DNA from: CAJCIS01 sp965276755
GTDB taxonomy: Bacteria; Pseudomonadota; Alphaproteobacteria; Acetobacterales; Acetobacteraceae
Length of the DNA: 64,000 nt
Direction of reading: 5' to 3'
NCBI GenBank assembly: GCA_965276755.1
Contig: OZ255625.1
Location: 434,001 to 498,000 of the forward strand
A program made the position numbers and the translations under genes. The notes beneath the pieces were generated by a model. That model worked only from the letters and a program-made list of their open reading frames with translations, was not told the origin of the DNA and did not search any database. Of the stretch, positions 8,693 through 16,759 are shown in pieces (positions within the stretch are counted from its first letter, which is position 1; every line of letters starts with the position of its first letter).

Positions 8693-8702
8693 CGAGCGGC
8701 CG

Positions 8703-9062
8703 TCATGGAACCACCTCCAGTTGGTTGTCGCCGGAGTCCGATATCTGATCGCGGGTCTGCCGATCCAGGATGATACATCCGTTCGATGCATCGTGGCGTC
8801 TATTGTCGCCGTGGATCAGGAAGCCGCTTCGTGTGAATGTTTGCGTGCCCGCTGCGGGTGTCAGTGCCATGACGTGCGGCCCATGCGTCGTGGTATCCTG
8901 CGGGGCGCCGATAACGTAACGTCCCTGCGGCACCGGCCCAACATTTCTCGCGTTCTGCATGGCGGGATTGTTCCTGCCAACGCCGGTGCCGGAATAGCCA
9001 TTGCCTTGTGCAGCATTGTTACGCGTGATCGTGCCTGTCGTCTGACTATAGGTCCATGTCAT
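8703..9062 (-). CDS. Tlde1-like (DUF2778) cell-wall-targeting T6SS effector
   Basis: A 119-residue protein matching the DUF2778/Tlde1 family, whose members are delivered by T6SS and attack peptidoglycan as L,D-carboxypeptidase/exchange enzymes. Seen: GPVPQGRY (42-49), FLIHGD with His84 and DASNGCI with Cys96, the expected His/Cys catalytic pair. There is no signal peptide, as expected for an effector needing an injection machine. It is followed by a secreted partner gene and preceded by its own promoter. An AGGAA ribosome site lies before ATG 9062. It lies ~26 kb from the T6SS locus, so it would be an orphan cargo gene. Confidence 0.8.
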   Translation of the reverse strand: MTWTYSQTTGTITRNNAAQGNGYSGTGVGRNNPAMQNARNVGPVPQGRYVIGAPQDTTTHGPHVMALTPAAGTQTFTRSGFLIHGDNRRHDASNGCIILDRQTRDQISDSGDNQLEVVP

Positions 9063-9112
9063 TGCACATTCCTGCCTGCCTCACGCTGCCTGTCGCACTC
9101 CGAAGGCGAAAT

Positions 9113-9149
9113 AGTGTAATCTCACGCTGTGCTGAACACAATGTTCAGC
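9113..9149 (-). promoter_or_regulatory. Promoter with overlapping palindromic operator for the effector pair
   Basis: Reading the minus strand, a -35 candidate TTGTGT (9136-9141) is separated by exactly 17 nt from a -10 candidate TACACT (9113-9118), placing the start of transcription near 9106 and a 5' leader of ~44 nt. A perfect inverted repeat, GCTGAACA-CAA-TGTTCAGC (9131-9149), covers the -35. It could be a repressor site or, alternatively, a weak terminator of yraN. There is no T-run, so I favour an operator. Confidence 0.45.
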
Positions 9150-9175
9150 GTGCCGCCACCTCCTTTGCCTGCGCT

Positions 9176-9526
9176 TCACCGCTCCACCCCGAACGCATCG
9201 GCCACCCGCCGCACGCGCCCGGCCGCATCCACCAGCAGCACGTCGAACCGCATCGCCTCGCGCGCCCAATCCGGGTGCGTCGCCAGCAGGCATTCGGCCG
9301 CGGCGAGCAGCCGCGCGCGCTGGCGCGGACCGAGGGCGGCCGCCGCGAGGCCGAGTGTGGGCCGCTGCTTGACCTCCACGAAGACCAGCAGGCCCGGCGT
9401 GGCGGCGACGATATCGATCTCGCCTTCCGGCGTGCGCGCGCGGCGCGCGAGGATGGTGAAGCCGTCCGCGGTCAGGGCGGCGCAGGCGAGATCTTCGGCG
9501 GCGGCGCCCTTGGCGGCATTGGTCAT
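9176..9526 (-). CDS. yraN: YraN/UPF0102 family endonuclease-fold protein
   Basis: A 116-residue protein of the UPF0102 family with a PD-(D/E)xK-like fold: GAAAEDLACAALTADGF at the N-terminus, then PEGEIDIVA and VFVEVKQR carrying the acidic and EVK residues of the predicted nuclease site. Its role is not settled in the family; Holliday-junction or DNA-repair links have been proposed. ATG 9526 is used. A much longer open frame upstream on the same strand is antisense to the dehydrogenase gene and is ignored. It is divergent from the aidB-like gene with ~100 nt between. Confidence 0.88.
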   Translation of the reverse strand: MTNAAKGAAAEDLACAALTADGFTILARRARTPEGEIDIVAATPGLLVFVEVKQRPTLGLAAAALGPRQRARLLAAAECLLATHPDWAREAMRFDVLLVDAAGRVRRVADAFGVER

Positions 9527-9628
9527 CGTTGGATAGCTTCCCAAGTGCCGCGCCTGGCGGCAATGTCGGGGCCATGAGAGAGCCCGCTTTTCGACCGCCC
9601 GCCCAACTTGCCGAACGCGCGGGCTGAG

Positions 9629-11269
9629 ATGCTCCGCCACGCGCCGCGCACGCAATTGGCCACGCATGAGGTCGCCAATCAGCCGGGCGAATTCGTCGAT
9701 GTGAACCTCTACACGAGCGATGTTGCGCTGCGCGAGTCGGTGGCGCGCCATGCGCCGTGGCTGGAGGGGCGCGCCTCGGCCCTCGGCGCCGCGGTGGGCT
9801 CGGAGGAGGTGCTGGCCTGGGGCGAGGAGGCCAATCGCCACCCGCCCGAGCTGGTCAGCTTCGACCGCTATGGACGCCGCATCGATGAGGCGCGGTTCCA
9901 TCCGAGCTATCACGCGCTGATGGGCCTCGCCATGGAACACGGCATTCATGACGTGGCATGGGAAGCGGACGGGCGCTCCGGCGGGCACGTGGCCCATGCC
10001 GTTCTGCTGGCGCTGTGCACGCAGGCCGAAGCGGGCGTCATGTGCCCGATCAACATGACCTATGCCGCCGTGCCTGCCTTGCGCACGCAGCCGGATGTGG
10101 GCGGGCCCTGGACCGCGCGCATCGTCGGCGGCCGCTATGATGCGAAATTGCGGCCGATTGCGGAAAAGGCGGGAATTACCGTCGGCATGGCGATGACGGA
10201 AAAACAAGGCGGCAGCGATGTGCGCGCCAATACCACGCGCGCCCACCCGCTCGGCGGGCGCGAATTTGCCCTGGTCGGGCATAAATGGTTCTGTTCCGCG
10301 CCGATGAGCGACGGGTTCCTGACGCTGGCCTACACCGAGCGCGGTCTGAGCTGTTTTCTCGCGCCGCGCATCCGCCCTGATGGCGAGCGCAACACCATTC
10401 ACATCATGCGCTTGAAGGACAAGCTGGGCAACCGCTCCAACGCTTCGGCGGAAATCGAATATCACGACGCGCATGCCGTGTTGCTGGGCGAGGAAGGGCA
10501 GGGCGTGCGCGTGATCATCGACATGGTGCATCACACGCGTCTGGGCACGATCGCGGGCACGCTCGGCATCATGCGCATGGCACTCGCTCAGGCGGTGCAT
10601 CACACGGCCGGGCGGCGCGTGTTTCAGAAGACGCTGCTGGATCAACCGGCGATGATGGGCGTCATCGCTGACCTGGCCATCGAATACGAGGCGGCCGTGG
10701 TGCTGGTGACGCGCATTGCGCGCGCTTTCGACGGCGCCGATGCGGGTGAACGCGCGCTGGCGCGGCTCGGCGTGGCGGTGGCCAAATACTGGCTGACCAA
10801 ACGCTGCCCGGGCTTTGTCTTCGAGTGCATGGAGTGCCATGGCGGCGCGGGTTATGTCGAGGAAGGGCCGATGCCGCGGCTGTTTCGCGAATCGCCGCTC
10901 AATGCCATTTGGGAAGGCTCGGGCAACGTGATTGCACTGGATGTATTGCGCACGTTGAGCCGAGAAGCCGCTGCGCGTGATGCGTTTGCCGCCGAGATCG
11001 TGCCGGCTTGCGGTGCGAACGCCGATTTGGCGGCCGCGTGGCGTGCGCTGGAACCGAGGCTGGATGCGGCCACGCCAGAGGGCCGGGCGCGGCTTCTGTG
11101 CGAGGACATGGCTTTGGTGCTGCAAGGTGCACTGCTGGTGCGCGACGCACCTGCTTCTATCGCCGATGCGTTCTGCGCCACGCGACTGGGCGGTGCCGGC
11201 GGGCGCAGCTACGGCGTGCTGCCGGTTGGGGCTGATACGGGCGCTATTATTGCGCGGCAGCGCGCGTAG
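9629..11269 (+). CDS. AidB-like acyl-CoA dehydrogenase family protein
   Basis: A 546-residue flavoprotein of the acyl-CoA dehydrogenase superfamily. Features of the AidB branch: the N-terminal THEVANQPGEFVDVNLYTSD, MTEKQGGSDVRANTT in the FAD-binding middle domain, and FECMECHGGAGYVEEGPMPR in the C-terminal helical domain. AidB protects DNA during alkylation stress in E. coli; whether this homologue is a repair-linked protein or a catabolic dehydrogenase is open. ATG 9629 is taken as start; a TTG 21 nt upstream is possible. It is followed directly by a GC-rich repeat. Confidence 0.85.
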   Translation: MLRHAPRTQLATHEVANQPGEFVDVNLYTSDVALRESVARHAPWLEGRASALGAAVGSEEVLAWGEEANRHPPELVSFDRYGRRIDEARFHPSYHALMGLAMEHGIHDVAWEADGRSGGHVAHAVLLALCTQAEAGVMCPINMTYAAVPALRTQPDVGGPWTARIVGGRYDAKLRPIAEKAGITVGMAMTEKQGGSDVRANTTRAHPLGGREFALVGHKWFCSAPMSDGFLTLAYTERGLSCFLAPRIRPDGERNTIHIMRLKDKLGNRSNASAEIEYHDAHAVLLGEEGQGVRVIIDMVHHTRLGTIAGTLGIMRMALAQAVHHTAGRRVFQKTLLDQPAMMGVIADLAIEYEAAVVLVTRIARAFDGADAGERALARLGVAVAKYWLTKRCPGFVFECMECHGGAGYVEEGPMPRLFRESPLNAIWEGSGNVIALDVLRTLSREAAARDAFAAEIVPACGANADLAAAWRALEPRLDAATPEGRARLLCEDMALVLQGALLVRDAPASIADAFCATRLGGAGGRSYGVLPVGADTGAIIARQRA

Positions 11270-11274
11270 AAAAG

Positions 11275-11373
11275 CTGGGGGAGATGTGCCATCCCCCCCA
11301 GACCCCCCGTCGATATTTGGTCCTCGTTTAAATAATGACGGGGGGTCTGGGGGGGATGGCACATCTCCCCCAG
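11275..11373. repeat. GC-rich double-hairpin repeat, copy R1 (complete)
   Basis: Two inverted half-units face each other: left CTGGGGGAGATGTGCCATCC with ACCCCCCGTCGAT, right with TGACGGGGGGTCTGG followed by GATGGCACATCTCCCCCAG. The ~25-nt centre is AT-richer. Each half folds alone (GATG/CATC stem closing on 3 nt) and the whole folds as one long stem. It lies after aidB-like and before the MFS gene. Confidence 0.9.
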
Positions 11374-11416
11374 TCTTCCTCAAGACGTCGTCTTTAACTT
11401 GAACGGTTAAAAACAC

Positions 11417-12640
11417 ATGCGCGCCGCTATCGGCTTCATCATGGTCACGATCACGCTCGACATCCTGGGCATGTCGCTGATCATTCCCGTGCTGCCGCCC
11501 CTGATCCAGAAATTCCAGGGTGGCAATGCCATCGACGCCGCGCACGCCATCGGCATTTTTGCCACCGCCTGGGCGCTGATGCAATTCGTCTTCTCGCCCG
11601 TGCAGGGCGCGCTGTCGGATCATTTCGGGCGCCGGCCGGTCATTCTGGCATCCAATCTCGGGCTCGGACTGGATTGCATGCTGATGGCGGTCGCCCCCAC
11701 GCTGGCCTGGCTGTTCGTCGGACGCGTCATATCCGGCATTACGGCGGCAAGTTTTTCCTCTGCCACGGCCTATATCGCCGACATCACACCGCCCGAGAAA
11801 CGGGCGGCGCGCTTTGGTTTGATCTCGATCAGTTTCGGCGTGGCCTTCGTGGCCGGACCCGTGCTCGGCTCGCTTCTGGGATCGATCAACCCGCGCCTGC
11901 CGTTCTGGGTTTCGGCGGGGCTGAGCCTGGCCAATTTCGTCTTCGGCGTTTTAGTGCTGCCCGAATCGCTGCCGCCCGAAAAGCGCGCGCCTTTCGTATG
12001 GCGCAGCGCCAATCCGATGGGATCGCTCAAACTGATCCGCTCGCGGCCGGGCTTGTCCGGCCTGGCTGTCGTGAACTTTCTTGGCCTGATTGCCAATAAC
12101 GTGCTGCCGACGATGGTCGTGCTCTACGCAATCAATCGCTACGGCTTTGCCATTCGCCAACTGGCGTGGCTGCTTGGCGGCATGGGCGTGTGCAGCGCGC
12201 TGGTGGGCGGCGTGCTGACCGGACCCGTGGTGCGATTGGTCGGCGAGCGTAGTGCCTTGGTGTGCGGATTGTGCTGCGGTGTGGTGGCGTTTGCGCTGAT
12301 GGGATTGGCGCCGAATGGCACGATCTTCCTGCTTGCCATTCCCATCCTTGCAATGAAGGGATTTGCCGATCCTGCTCTGAGCGCCTTGATGTCTCGCCTG
12401 GTGGCCGGATCGGAGCAGGGGCAGTTGCAGGGTGCGACCAGCAGCCTGCTTGGCATTGCGGGGCTGATCGGGCCGACGGTGTACACCGAATCCTATGCCT
12501 ATTTCGCCTCACCGCGCGAAGGCTGGAACGTGCCGGGCGCGCCGTTCCTTATCTCATCGTTGCTTCTGATGGCCGCGGTTGCAGCGGTTGCAGGCGGGCG
12601 CAGGCGGGCTGCCGCATTGCCGAGCGTGATCGAGCCGTGA
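11417..12640 (+). CDS. MFS exporter, TetA/TCR-like
   Basis: A 407-residue, roughly 12-helix inner-membrane transporter of the drug:H+ antiporter type. Visible signatures: DILGMSLIIPVLPPL in helix 1, the motif-A loop GALSDHFGRRPVIL (around residues 59-72), and GPVLGSLLG in helix 5 (the antiporter motif C region). It resembles the tetracycline-resistance branch, but that name should not be taken as proof of tetracycline export. The stop overlaps the GTG of the FkbH-like gene by 4 nt, so both are translated together. The pair may export and make the same small molecule. Confidence 0.85.
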   Translation: MRAAIGFIMVTITLDILGMSLIIPVLPPLIQKFQGGNAIDAAHAIGIFATAWALMQFVFSPVQGALSDHFGRRPVILASNLGLGLDCMLMAVAPTLAWLFVGRVISGITAASFSSATAYIADITPPEKRAARFGLISISFGVAFVAGPVLGSLLGSINPRLPFWVSAGLSLANFVFGVLVLPESLPPEKRAPFVWRSANPMGSLKLIRSRPGLSGLAVVNFLGLIANNVLPTMVVLYAINRYGFAIRQLAWLLGGMGVCSALVGGVLTGPVVRLVGERSALVCGLCCGVVAFALMGLAPNGTIFLLAIPILAMKGFADPALSALMSRLVAGSEQGQLQGATSSLLGIAGLIGPTVYTESYAYFASPREGWNVPGAPFLISSLLLMAAVAAVAGGRRRAAALPSVIEP

Positions 12641-14397
12641 GCGAGACCGTGCGGCTGGTTATCTGGGATCTGGACGAGACGTTCTGGCAGGGCACGATCA
12701 CCGAGGGCGGGCATCGCTACAGCCAGATGAACCATGACATCGTCGTCGAGCTGGCGCGGCGCGGGATCATGAGTTCGATCTGCTCGAAAAATGACGCGGA
12801 GCGCGTGCAAAACATTCTGACGCACGAGGGCATTTGGGACTATTTCATTTTCCCCAGTATCAGTTGGGACCCCAAGGGGCCACGGATTGCAGCCCTGATC
12901 GAGGCGGTGCAGCTGCGGCCGCAAAGCGTGTTGTTCATCGACGACAATCCTTCGAACCTGCACGAGGCGCGGCATTTCGTGCCCGAACTGCAGACCGAGG
13001 ACGAGTCCGTCGTGGCGCGCATGCTCGATGACCCGAGATTGCGCGGCAAGGACGATCGCGCGCTGCTGCGGCTTGCACAATACAAGGTGCTGGAGAGGCG
13101 TCGCGCCGATGAAGTTGCCGCCTCGGCGCAAGGCGGCAGCAACGAGGCGTTCCTGCGGGCAAGCAACATCCGTGTCAGGATAGAGCGCGATGTCGAGGCA
13201 CATCTCGATCGCGCGATCGAGCTGATCAACCGCACCAACCAGCTCAATTTCACCAAGCGTCGCTTGCCGGAGGACGCACCGGCCGCGCGCACGGCGTTGC
13301 GCGAACTGCTAGACCAGCACATGGTCCAAGCCGGCTTGCTTGAGGTTTCGGATAGATACGGCGATTACGGTTATTGCGGCTTTTACGCGACCCGCGCGGG
13401 CCCTGATGGCCAGAACTTCGTCCATTTCTGTTTTTCCTGCCGCGTGCTGGGCATGGGCGTGGAGGCCTGGGCCTATCAGAAACTCGGCAGGCCGGGGCTG
13501 CGTGTGCGCGGCCAGGTGCTGTCGGACCCGTCGGGCGCGGCGCCGGTGGACTGGATTACGACCGACGCTGCACACGCACGTGCTGCAAGTCCCAACCACG
13601 CCGCGGCGTTGAGTAGCGTCGCCGCGCGTGGCGGCTGCGTAATGGCGCCCCTTCTGCATTATTTTGCCGCCGGCGCGCGCGAAATCATCGGCGAGTACAA
13701 CACGATGCGGCAAGGCATCGCCATCCGGCTAGACCACTCGCTGTGTTTTCGTCACGCGCTGGATGGTCTCTCGCCAGATGCCATGGAGGCCGTCGAGCTG
13801 CTCGGCTATGACAGGCGGGATTTCCAGTCTCGCTATTTCGAGCACGCCGGCCCGCATCCGCTCTGGATATTCAGCAACTGGGCCGACCTGGGCTGCCCGA
13901 TCTACCGGCACCGTGGGACGGGCATACGCATTCCCTTCAAGCCGCCTCAGCCGCGCCCGAACAAGACCGATACCATGATCAGGGTGGAGGCAAATCTGGC
14001 CGCGCATTTCGATCTCGCCGGTGCTATGGAGGAGGACGAGCTCAAGGGAAATTTGCGCGCGGTGTTTTCGCGCGTGCCGGCGCATGGCAGGATGTTCGTG
14101 CTCCTGGCGCTCGACACGGTGATGAAGGACGGCGCGCTCAAAACGAACCAGCGGCGCGTTCTGCGGAACAAATGGACGATTGAGGCCGCGGCTGAGTACT
14201 CCAACGTATCGGTCTTGAATATGACGGACTTCATCGATGATATCGGCGAGGTCAAGGACGGCTCGGCCGGCGGGCATTTCGACCGGATGGTGTATTTTCG
14301 TATTTATGAGCGCATTGCAGGAATGGCGGACGGGCAGAGGCAAGGGAAGGTCGGGGGAGATGTGCCATCCCCCCCAAACCCCCCGTCATTTTTATAG
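12637..14397 (+). CDS. FkbH-like HAD-superfamily protein (HAD-IIIC)
   Basis: A 586-residue protein. The N-terminal HAD phosphatase-like domain carries the nucleophile motif VIWDLDETFWQG (residues ~8-19) and VLFIDDNPSNLHEA (~98-111). The remainder resembles FkbH family proteins, which load glyceryl units for polyketide starter synthesis, though free-standing homologues also occur in surface-polysaccharide loci. The GTG start overlaps the MFS stop. The last ~14 residues (GGDVPSPPNPPSFL) are encoded by a GC-rich repeat half-unit, so the native C-terminus has been replaced or extended. No acyl carrier protein is adjacent, so the pathway is unknown. Confidence 0.78.
   Translation: MSETVRLVIWDLDETFWQGTITEGGHRYSQMNHDIVVELARRGIMSSICSKNDAERVQNILTHEGIWDYFIFPSISWDPKGPRIAALIEAVQLRPQSVLFIDDNPSNLHEARHFVPELQTEDESVVARMLDDPRLRGKDDRALLRLAQYKVLERRRADEVAASAQGGSNEAFLRASNIRVRIERDVEAHLDRAIELINRTNQLNFTKRRLPEDAPAARTALRELLDQHMVQAGLLEVSDRYGDYGYCGFYATRAGPDGQNFVHFCFSCRVLGMGVEAWAYQKLGRPGLRVRGQVLSDPSGAAPVDWITTDAAHARAASPNHAAALSSVAARGGCVMAPLLHYFAAGAREIIGEYNTMRQGIAIRLDHSLCFRHALDGLSPDAMEAVELLGYDRRDFQSRYFEHAGPHPLWIFSNWADLGCPIYRHRGTGIRIPFKPPQPRPNKTDTMIRVEANLAAHFDLAGAMEEDELKGNLRAVFSRVPAHGRMFVLLALDTVMKDGALKTNQRRVLRNKWTIEAAAEYSNVSVLNMTDFIDDIGEVKDGSAGGHFDRMVYFRIYERIAGMADGQRQGKVGGDVPSPPNPPSFL
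14351..14391. repeat. GC-rich repeat, half-unit R2
   Basis: Only the left half of the element (GGGGGAGATGTGCCATCC followed by AAACCCCCCGTCAT). It overlaps and supplies the 3' end of the fkbH-like reading frame. The matching right half is not next to it but ~0.9 kb away, beyond tonB. Confidence 0.85.
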
Positions 14398-14417
14398 TCA
14401 GGGCTGGTCATTCTGCT

Positions 14418-15341
14418 TTAGTAAACGATTTCATACGTCATCGAAATCGTGAACTCCCGCTCCTTCTCCTTCATGTCCTCTGGAAACGGCGGCAGGTGCT
14501 TGCTGCGGAACATGCTGATAAGCGCCACGTCCAGCATGCGTGACTCCGAGCTCTGCTCCAGGCGCACATCCTTCACGGTCCCGTCACGCGCGATCAGTGC
14601 GCGCACCACGGCCGTGCCCTGCTCACCGTTACGGCCGGCCTGTTCGGGATAGAATTTATGCGTCTCCACGTATTCGCCCAGCGCCTCCATGTAGTCGCCG
14701 TCCGCACCGGCGCTCGCAACATGGGGCACGGCATCGCGCAACTGGCCTCCTTGGACCACTGGACCCATGGACAGATCCATGCTGCGCGAATTGCGCAGGC
14801 CGCGGGACGGCCGCTGCGGGCCTTCGGCAAAATTGGGCAGCGCCATGTGCGCGAAGGGATTGCTTTGCGGGGCTGCGCGGCGGCGCGGCTTTTCCTTGTG
14901 CTCGGTGCGTGCCGGCGCGGGTGAGGGCTGCGCATTGGCCTCCGGCGGCAACGGCGGGGCCTGCATTTCTGGCGGCAGCAGGTTAATTTGCGGGGCGGGG
15001 GTGGTTGAGGGTGCCGGTGGCGGGCTGCGCGGCGCAGTTGGCGTTTCGCGCGGACCTGGCAACTCGCCGCGGGGTATTTCGACGTAGCGTCCGGTGTGGG
15101 GAGCGGCAATCGGCGCCTTCTGGCCGTTCTCGAAGACCATTTCAACGCCCTCCTGCGGCGGAGGCGTCGGCGGCCCCCCAGGCGCGTGGCGCGCCAGCAG
15201 GATGATGGCAAGCAGCATGCCATGCACAAACACGGAAATCGGCCAGCCGACCCGCGACTCGCCATAACGCGCCCCTAAGAATCGACGGGGGGTTTGGGGG
15301 GGATGGCTCATCCCCCCCAATCTCATCTTACCCTCCACCAC
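14418..15341 (-). CDS. tonB: TonB-like energy transducer
   Basis: A protein of up to 307 residues with the TonB plan: one N-terminal membrane helix (WPISVFVHGMLLAIILLA, ~33-50), a long Pro-rich periplasmic spacer (~55-150), and a C-terminal TonB domain (YPEQAGRNGEQGTAVVRALI...VKDVRLEQSS). It would couple the proton gradient via ExbBD to outer-membrane receptors; no exbBD lies here. The start is uncertain: GTG 15341 directly follows the AI-2E stop, ATG 15326 and 15311 are alternatives, and the first ~20 residues are coded by repeat half-unit R3. The gene lies between the two separated halves of one repeat. Confidence 0.82.
   Translation of the reverse strand: MVEGKMRLGGMSHPPQTPRRFLGARYGESRVGWPISVFVHGMLLAIILLARHAPGGPPTPPPQEGVEMVFENGQKAPIAAPHTGRYVEIPRGELPGPRETPTAPRSPPPAPSTTPAPQINLLPPEMQAPPLPPEANAQPSPAPARTEHKEKPRRRAAPQSNPFAHMALPNFAEGPQRPSRGLRNSRSMDLSMGPVVQGGQLRDAVPHVASAGADGDYMEALGEYVETHKFYPEQAGRNGEQGTAVVRALIARDGTVKDVRLEQSSESRMLDVALISMFRSKHLPPFPEDMKEKEREFTISMTYEIVY
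15281..15322. repeat. GC-rich repeat, half-unit R3
   Basis: Right half-unit only (CGACGGGGGGTTTGG, then GATGGCTCATCCCCCCCAA). Its small hairpin is GGATG-GCT-CATCC, with one loop base differing from other copies but the stem conserved. It overlaps the 5' end of tonB. Confidence 0.85.
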
Positions 15342-16427
15342 TCAGGCCCGCTGCCGCAACGGCTCCGCACGAATAAATTCCATGACAAGCGTCAGCCCCA
15401 CGCCAAGCAGCACGGGCCCCAGAAAGATGCCCAGCACGCCGAAGGCCAGCACGCCCCCCAGCACGCCCAAGACGGTCAGCAGAAACGGCAGTTTCGCGCC
15501 ACGCGATATGAAGTAGGGCCGCACGATGTGATCGGTGCCCGAGACCACGATCACGCCATAGGCCAGCATGAAGACGCCGCGGACCGTATGCCCGTCCGAG
15601 AGCAGCCACAGCCCGGCGGGGATCCAGATCAGCGGCGCGCCGATGGGCAGCACGGCCAGGAAGGCGGCAGTCGTGCCCAGCAGCACCACGCGGGGCACGC
15701 CGGCAATCGCCAGGCCGAAGGCGGTCAGAAACCCCTGCAGGATGGCGGTGCCCAGGATGCCATAGACCGCGCCGCGCACGGTATCGGCTGTGGCCTGTAT
15801 CAAATGGTCGGCGTAACGGCCGGCGACGCGATGGGCGAGTGCGCAGAGTCCTGCTGCCAGTGCCTCGCCGGAGAACCAGAAGAAGAAGGCGGCAAATAGC
15901 GCCACGCCCAATTGCGCGACTCCGCCGGCAAACCCCAGAACGAGGTAGAGGCCGCGCTCGGCGACCAGACCGAGATAGGGGCGGAAGAAGCTGGTCATGA
16001 CGGAGAGGTCGGCCGCCCAGCCGTTCCAGGTGTCCGTCAGGCTCGGGCCCGCCAGAGGCAGGGCATAGAGCCAGTGCGGCGCCGGCGGCACCGCCGACAG
16101 CCAGGCTTCCAGCGAGACGCGCAGCGCCGTGATGTCCTCAGCCCCCGCGGGTGCGGCCAGCGCCAGGGGCAGAACAAGGACGAGTGCGGTCAGCAGCACC
16201 ATCAGGCAAGCCGCCAGCCCACGCGGCAGATGGGTGGTGCGGGTCAGCCACGCAAAGGCGGGCCAGGTGGCGAAGACCAGGATCGCAGCCCAGAGCAGGG
16301 CCGAGAAGAAGGGGTAGAGAACGAAGCCGCAGCCGAGCGCGATGCCGCCGATCAGCAGGCCCATCAGAATACGCTCAGCGATCACGACCGGCCCTCCCGC
16401 CCCCGCCTGGACCGGGCGTCTCGCCAT
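15342..16427 (-). CDS. AI-2E family transporter (PerM-like permease)
   Basis: A 361-residue integral membrane protein of the AI-2E transporter family. Hydrophobic helices start with RILMGLLIGGIALGCGFVLY. The C-terminal core shows GTDHIVRPYFISRGAKLPFL and the family's GGVLAFGVLGIFLGP segment (~325-340). Family members export autoinducer-2 or act as Na+/H+ antiporters, so the substrate cannot be told from sequence. ATG 16427 is used, with an internal GTG as alternative. The stop is immediately followed by the possible GTG start of tonB, suggesting one transcript. Confidence 0.88.
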   Translation of the reverse strand: MARRPVQAGAGGPVVIAERILMGLLIGGIALGCGFVLYPFFSALLWAAILVFATWPAFAWLTRTTHLPRGLAACLMVLLTALVLVLPLALAAPAGAEDITALRVSLEAWLSAVPPAPHWLYALPLAGPSLTDTWNGWAADLSVMTSFFRPYLGLVAERGLYLVLGFAGGVAQLGVALFAAFFFWFSGEALAAGLCALAHRVAGRYADHLIQATADTVRGAVYGILGTAILQGFLTAFGLAIAGVPRVVLLGTTAAFLAVLPIGAPLIWIPAGLWLLSDGHTVRGVFMLAYGVIVVSGTDHIVRPYFISRGAKLPFLLTVLGVLGGVLAFGVLGIFLGPVLLGVGLTLVMEFIRAEPLRQRA

Positions 16428-16668
16428 GGCTTAGGGGTCGGTGCGCGTGTGGACAAGAAGGGCAGGCAACCGTGGAGCGCAGCGGCGAATGGGCAGCAAC
16501 GTGGCTATACCCGTGTTACACAACCTGTGGCAGGCACATTTCTACGCGCGGATACGTCTCGGGATGGTGTCTGCGGCGTTTGCTCGCTGCAAGGTGTTCC
16601 CCATCCTAACAATCTCCGTTACAACCCGAAGGATATATGCAAATAAAGACTCGTGCCTGATTCTACGA

Positions 16669-16690
16669 CGTATCACCGATTGGTGATACG
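16669..16690. promoter_or_regulatory. Perfect 9-4-9 palindrome upstream of the XRE gene; probable operator
   Basis: CGTATCACC-GATT-GGTGATACG lies 70 nt before the start of the XRE regulator at 16760. It is a strong candidate for autoregulatory binding by a dimeric HTH protein. The rest of the 332-nt gap (16428-16759) is AT-richer near 16610-16660 and probably holds promoters, but I can define no other element there. Confidence 0.5.
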
Positions 16691-16759
16691 GACCTCGCGC
16701 CATAGCCGGACAAGCGCAGTCGCAGGGCGCGTGCTTGCCGTCAGAGAAAGAAAGTAGAG

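Noticed and set aside
9176..11623. An 815-codon open frame on the minus strand opposite the AidB-like gene
   Set aside because: Only its last 116 codons (YraN) look like protein. The rest is antisense to a well-conserved dehydrogenase and has the composition of a high-GC shadow frame.
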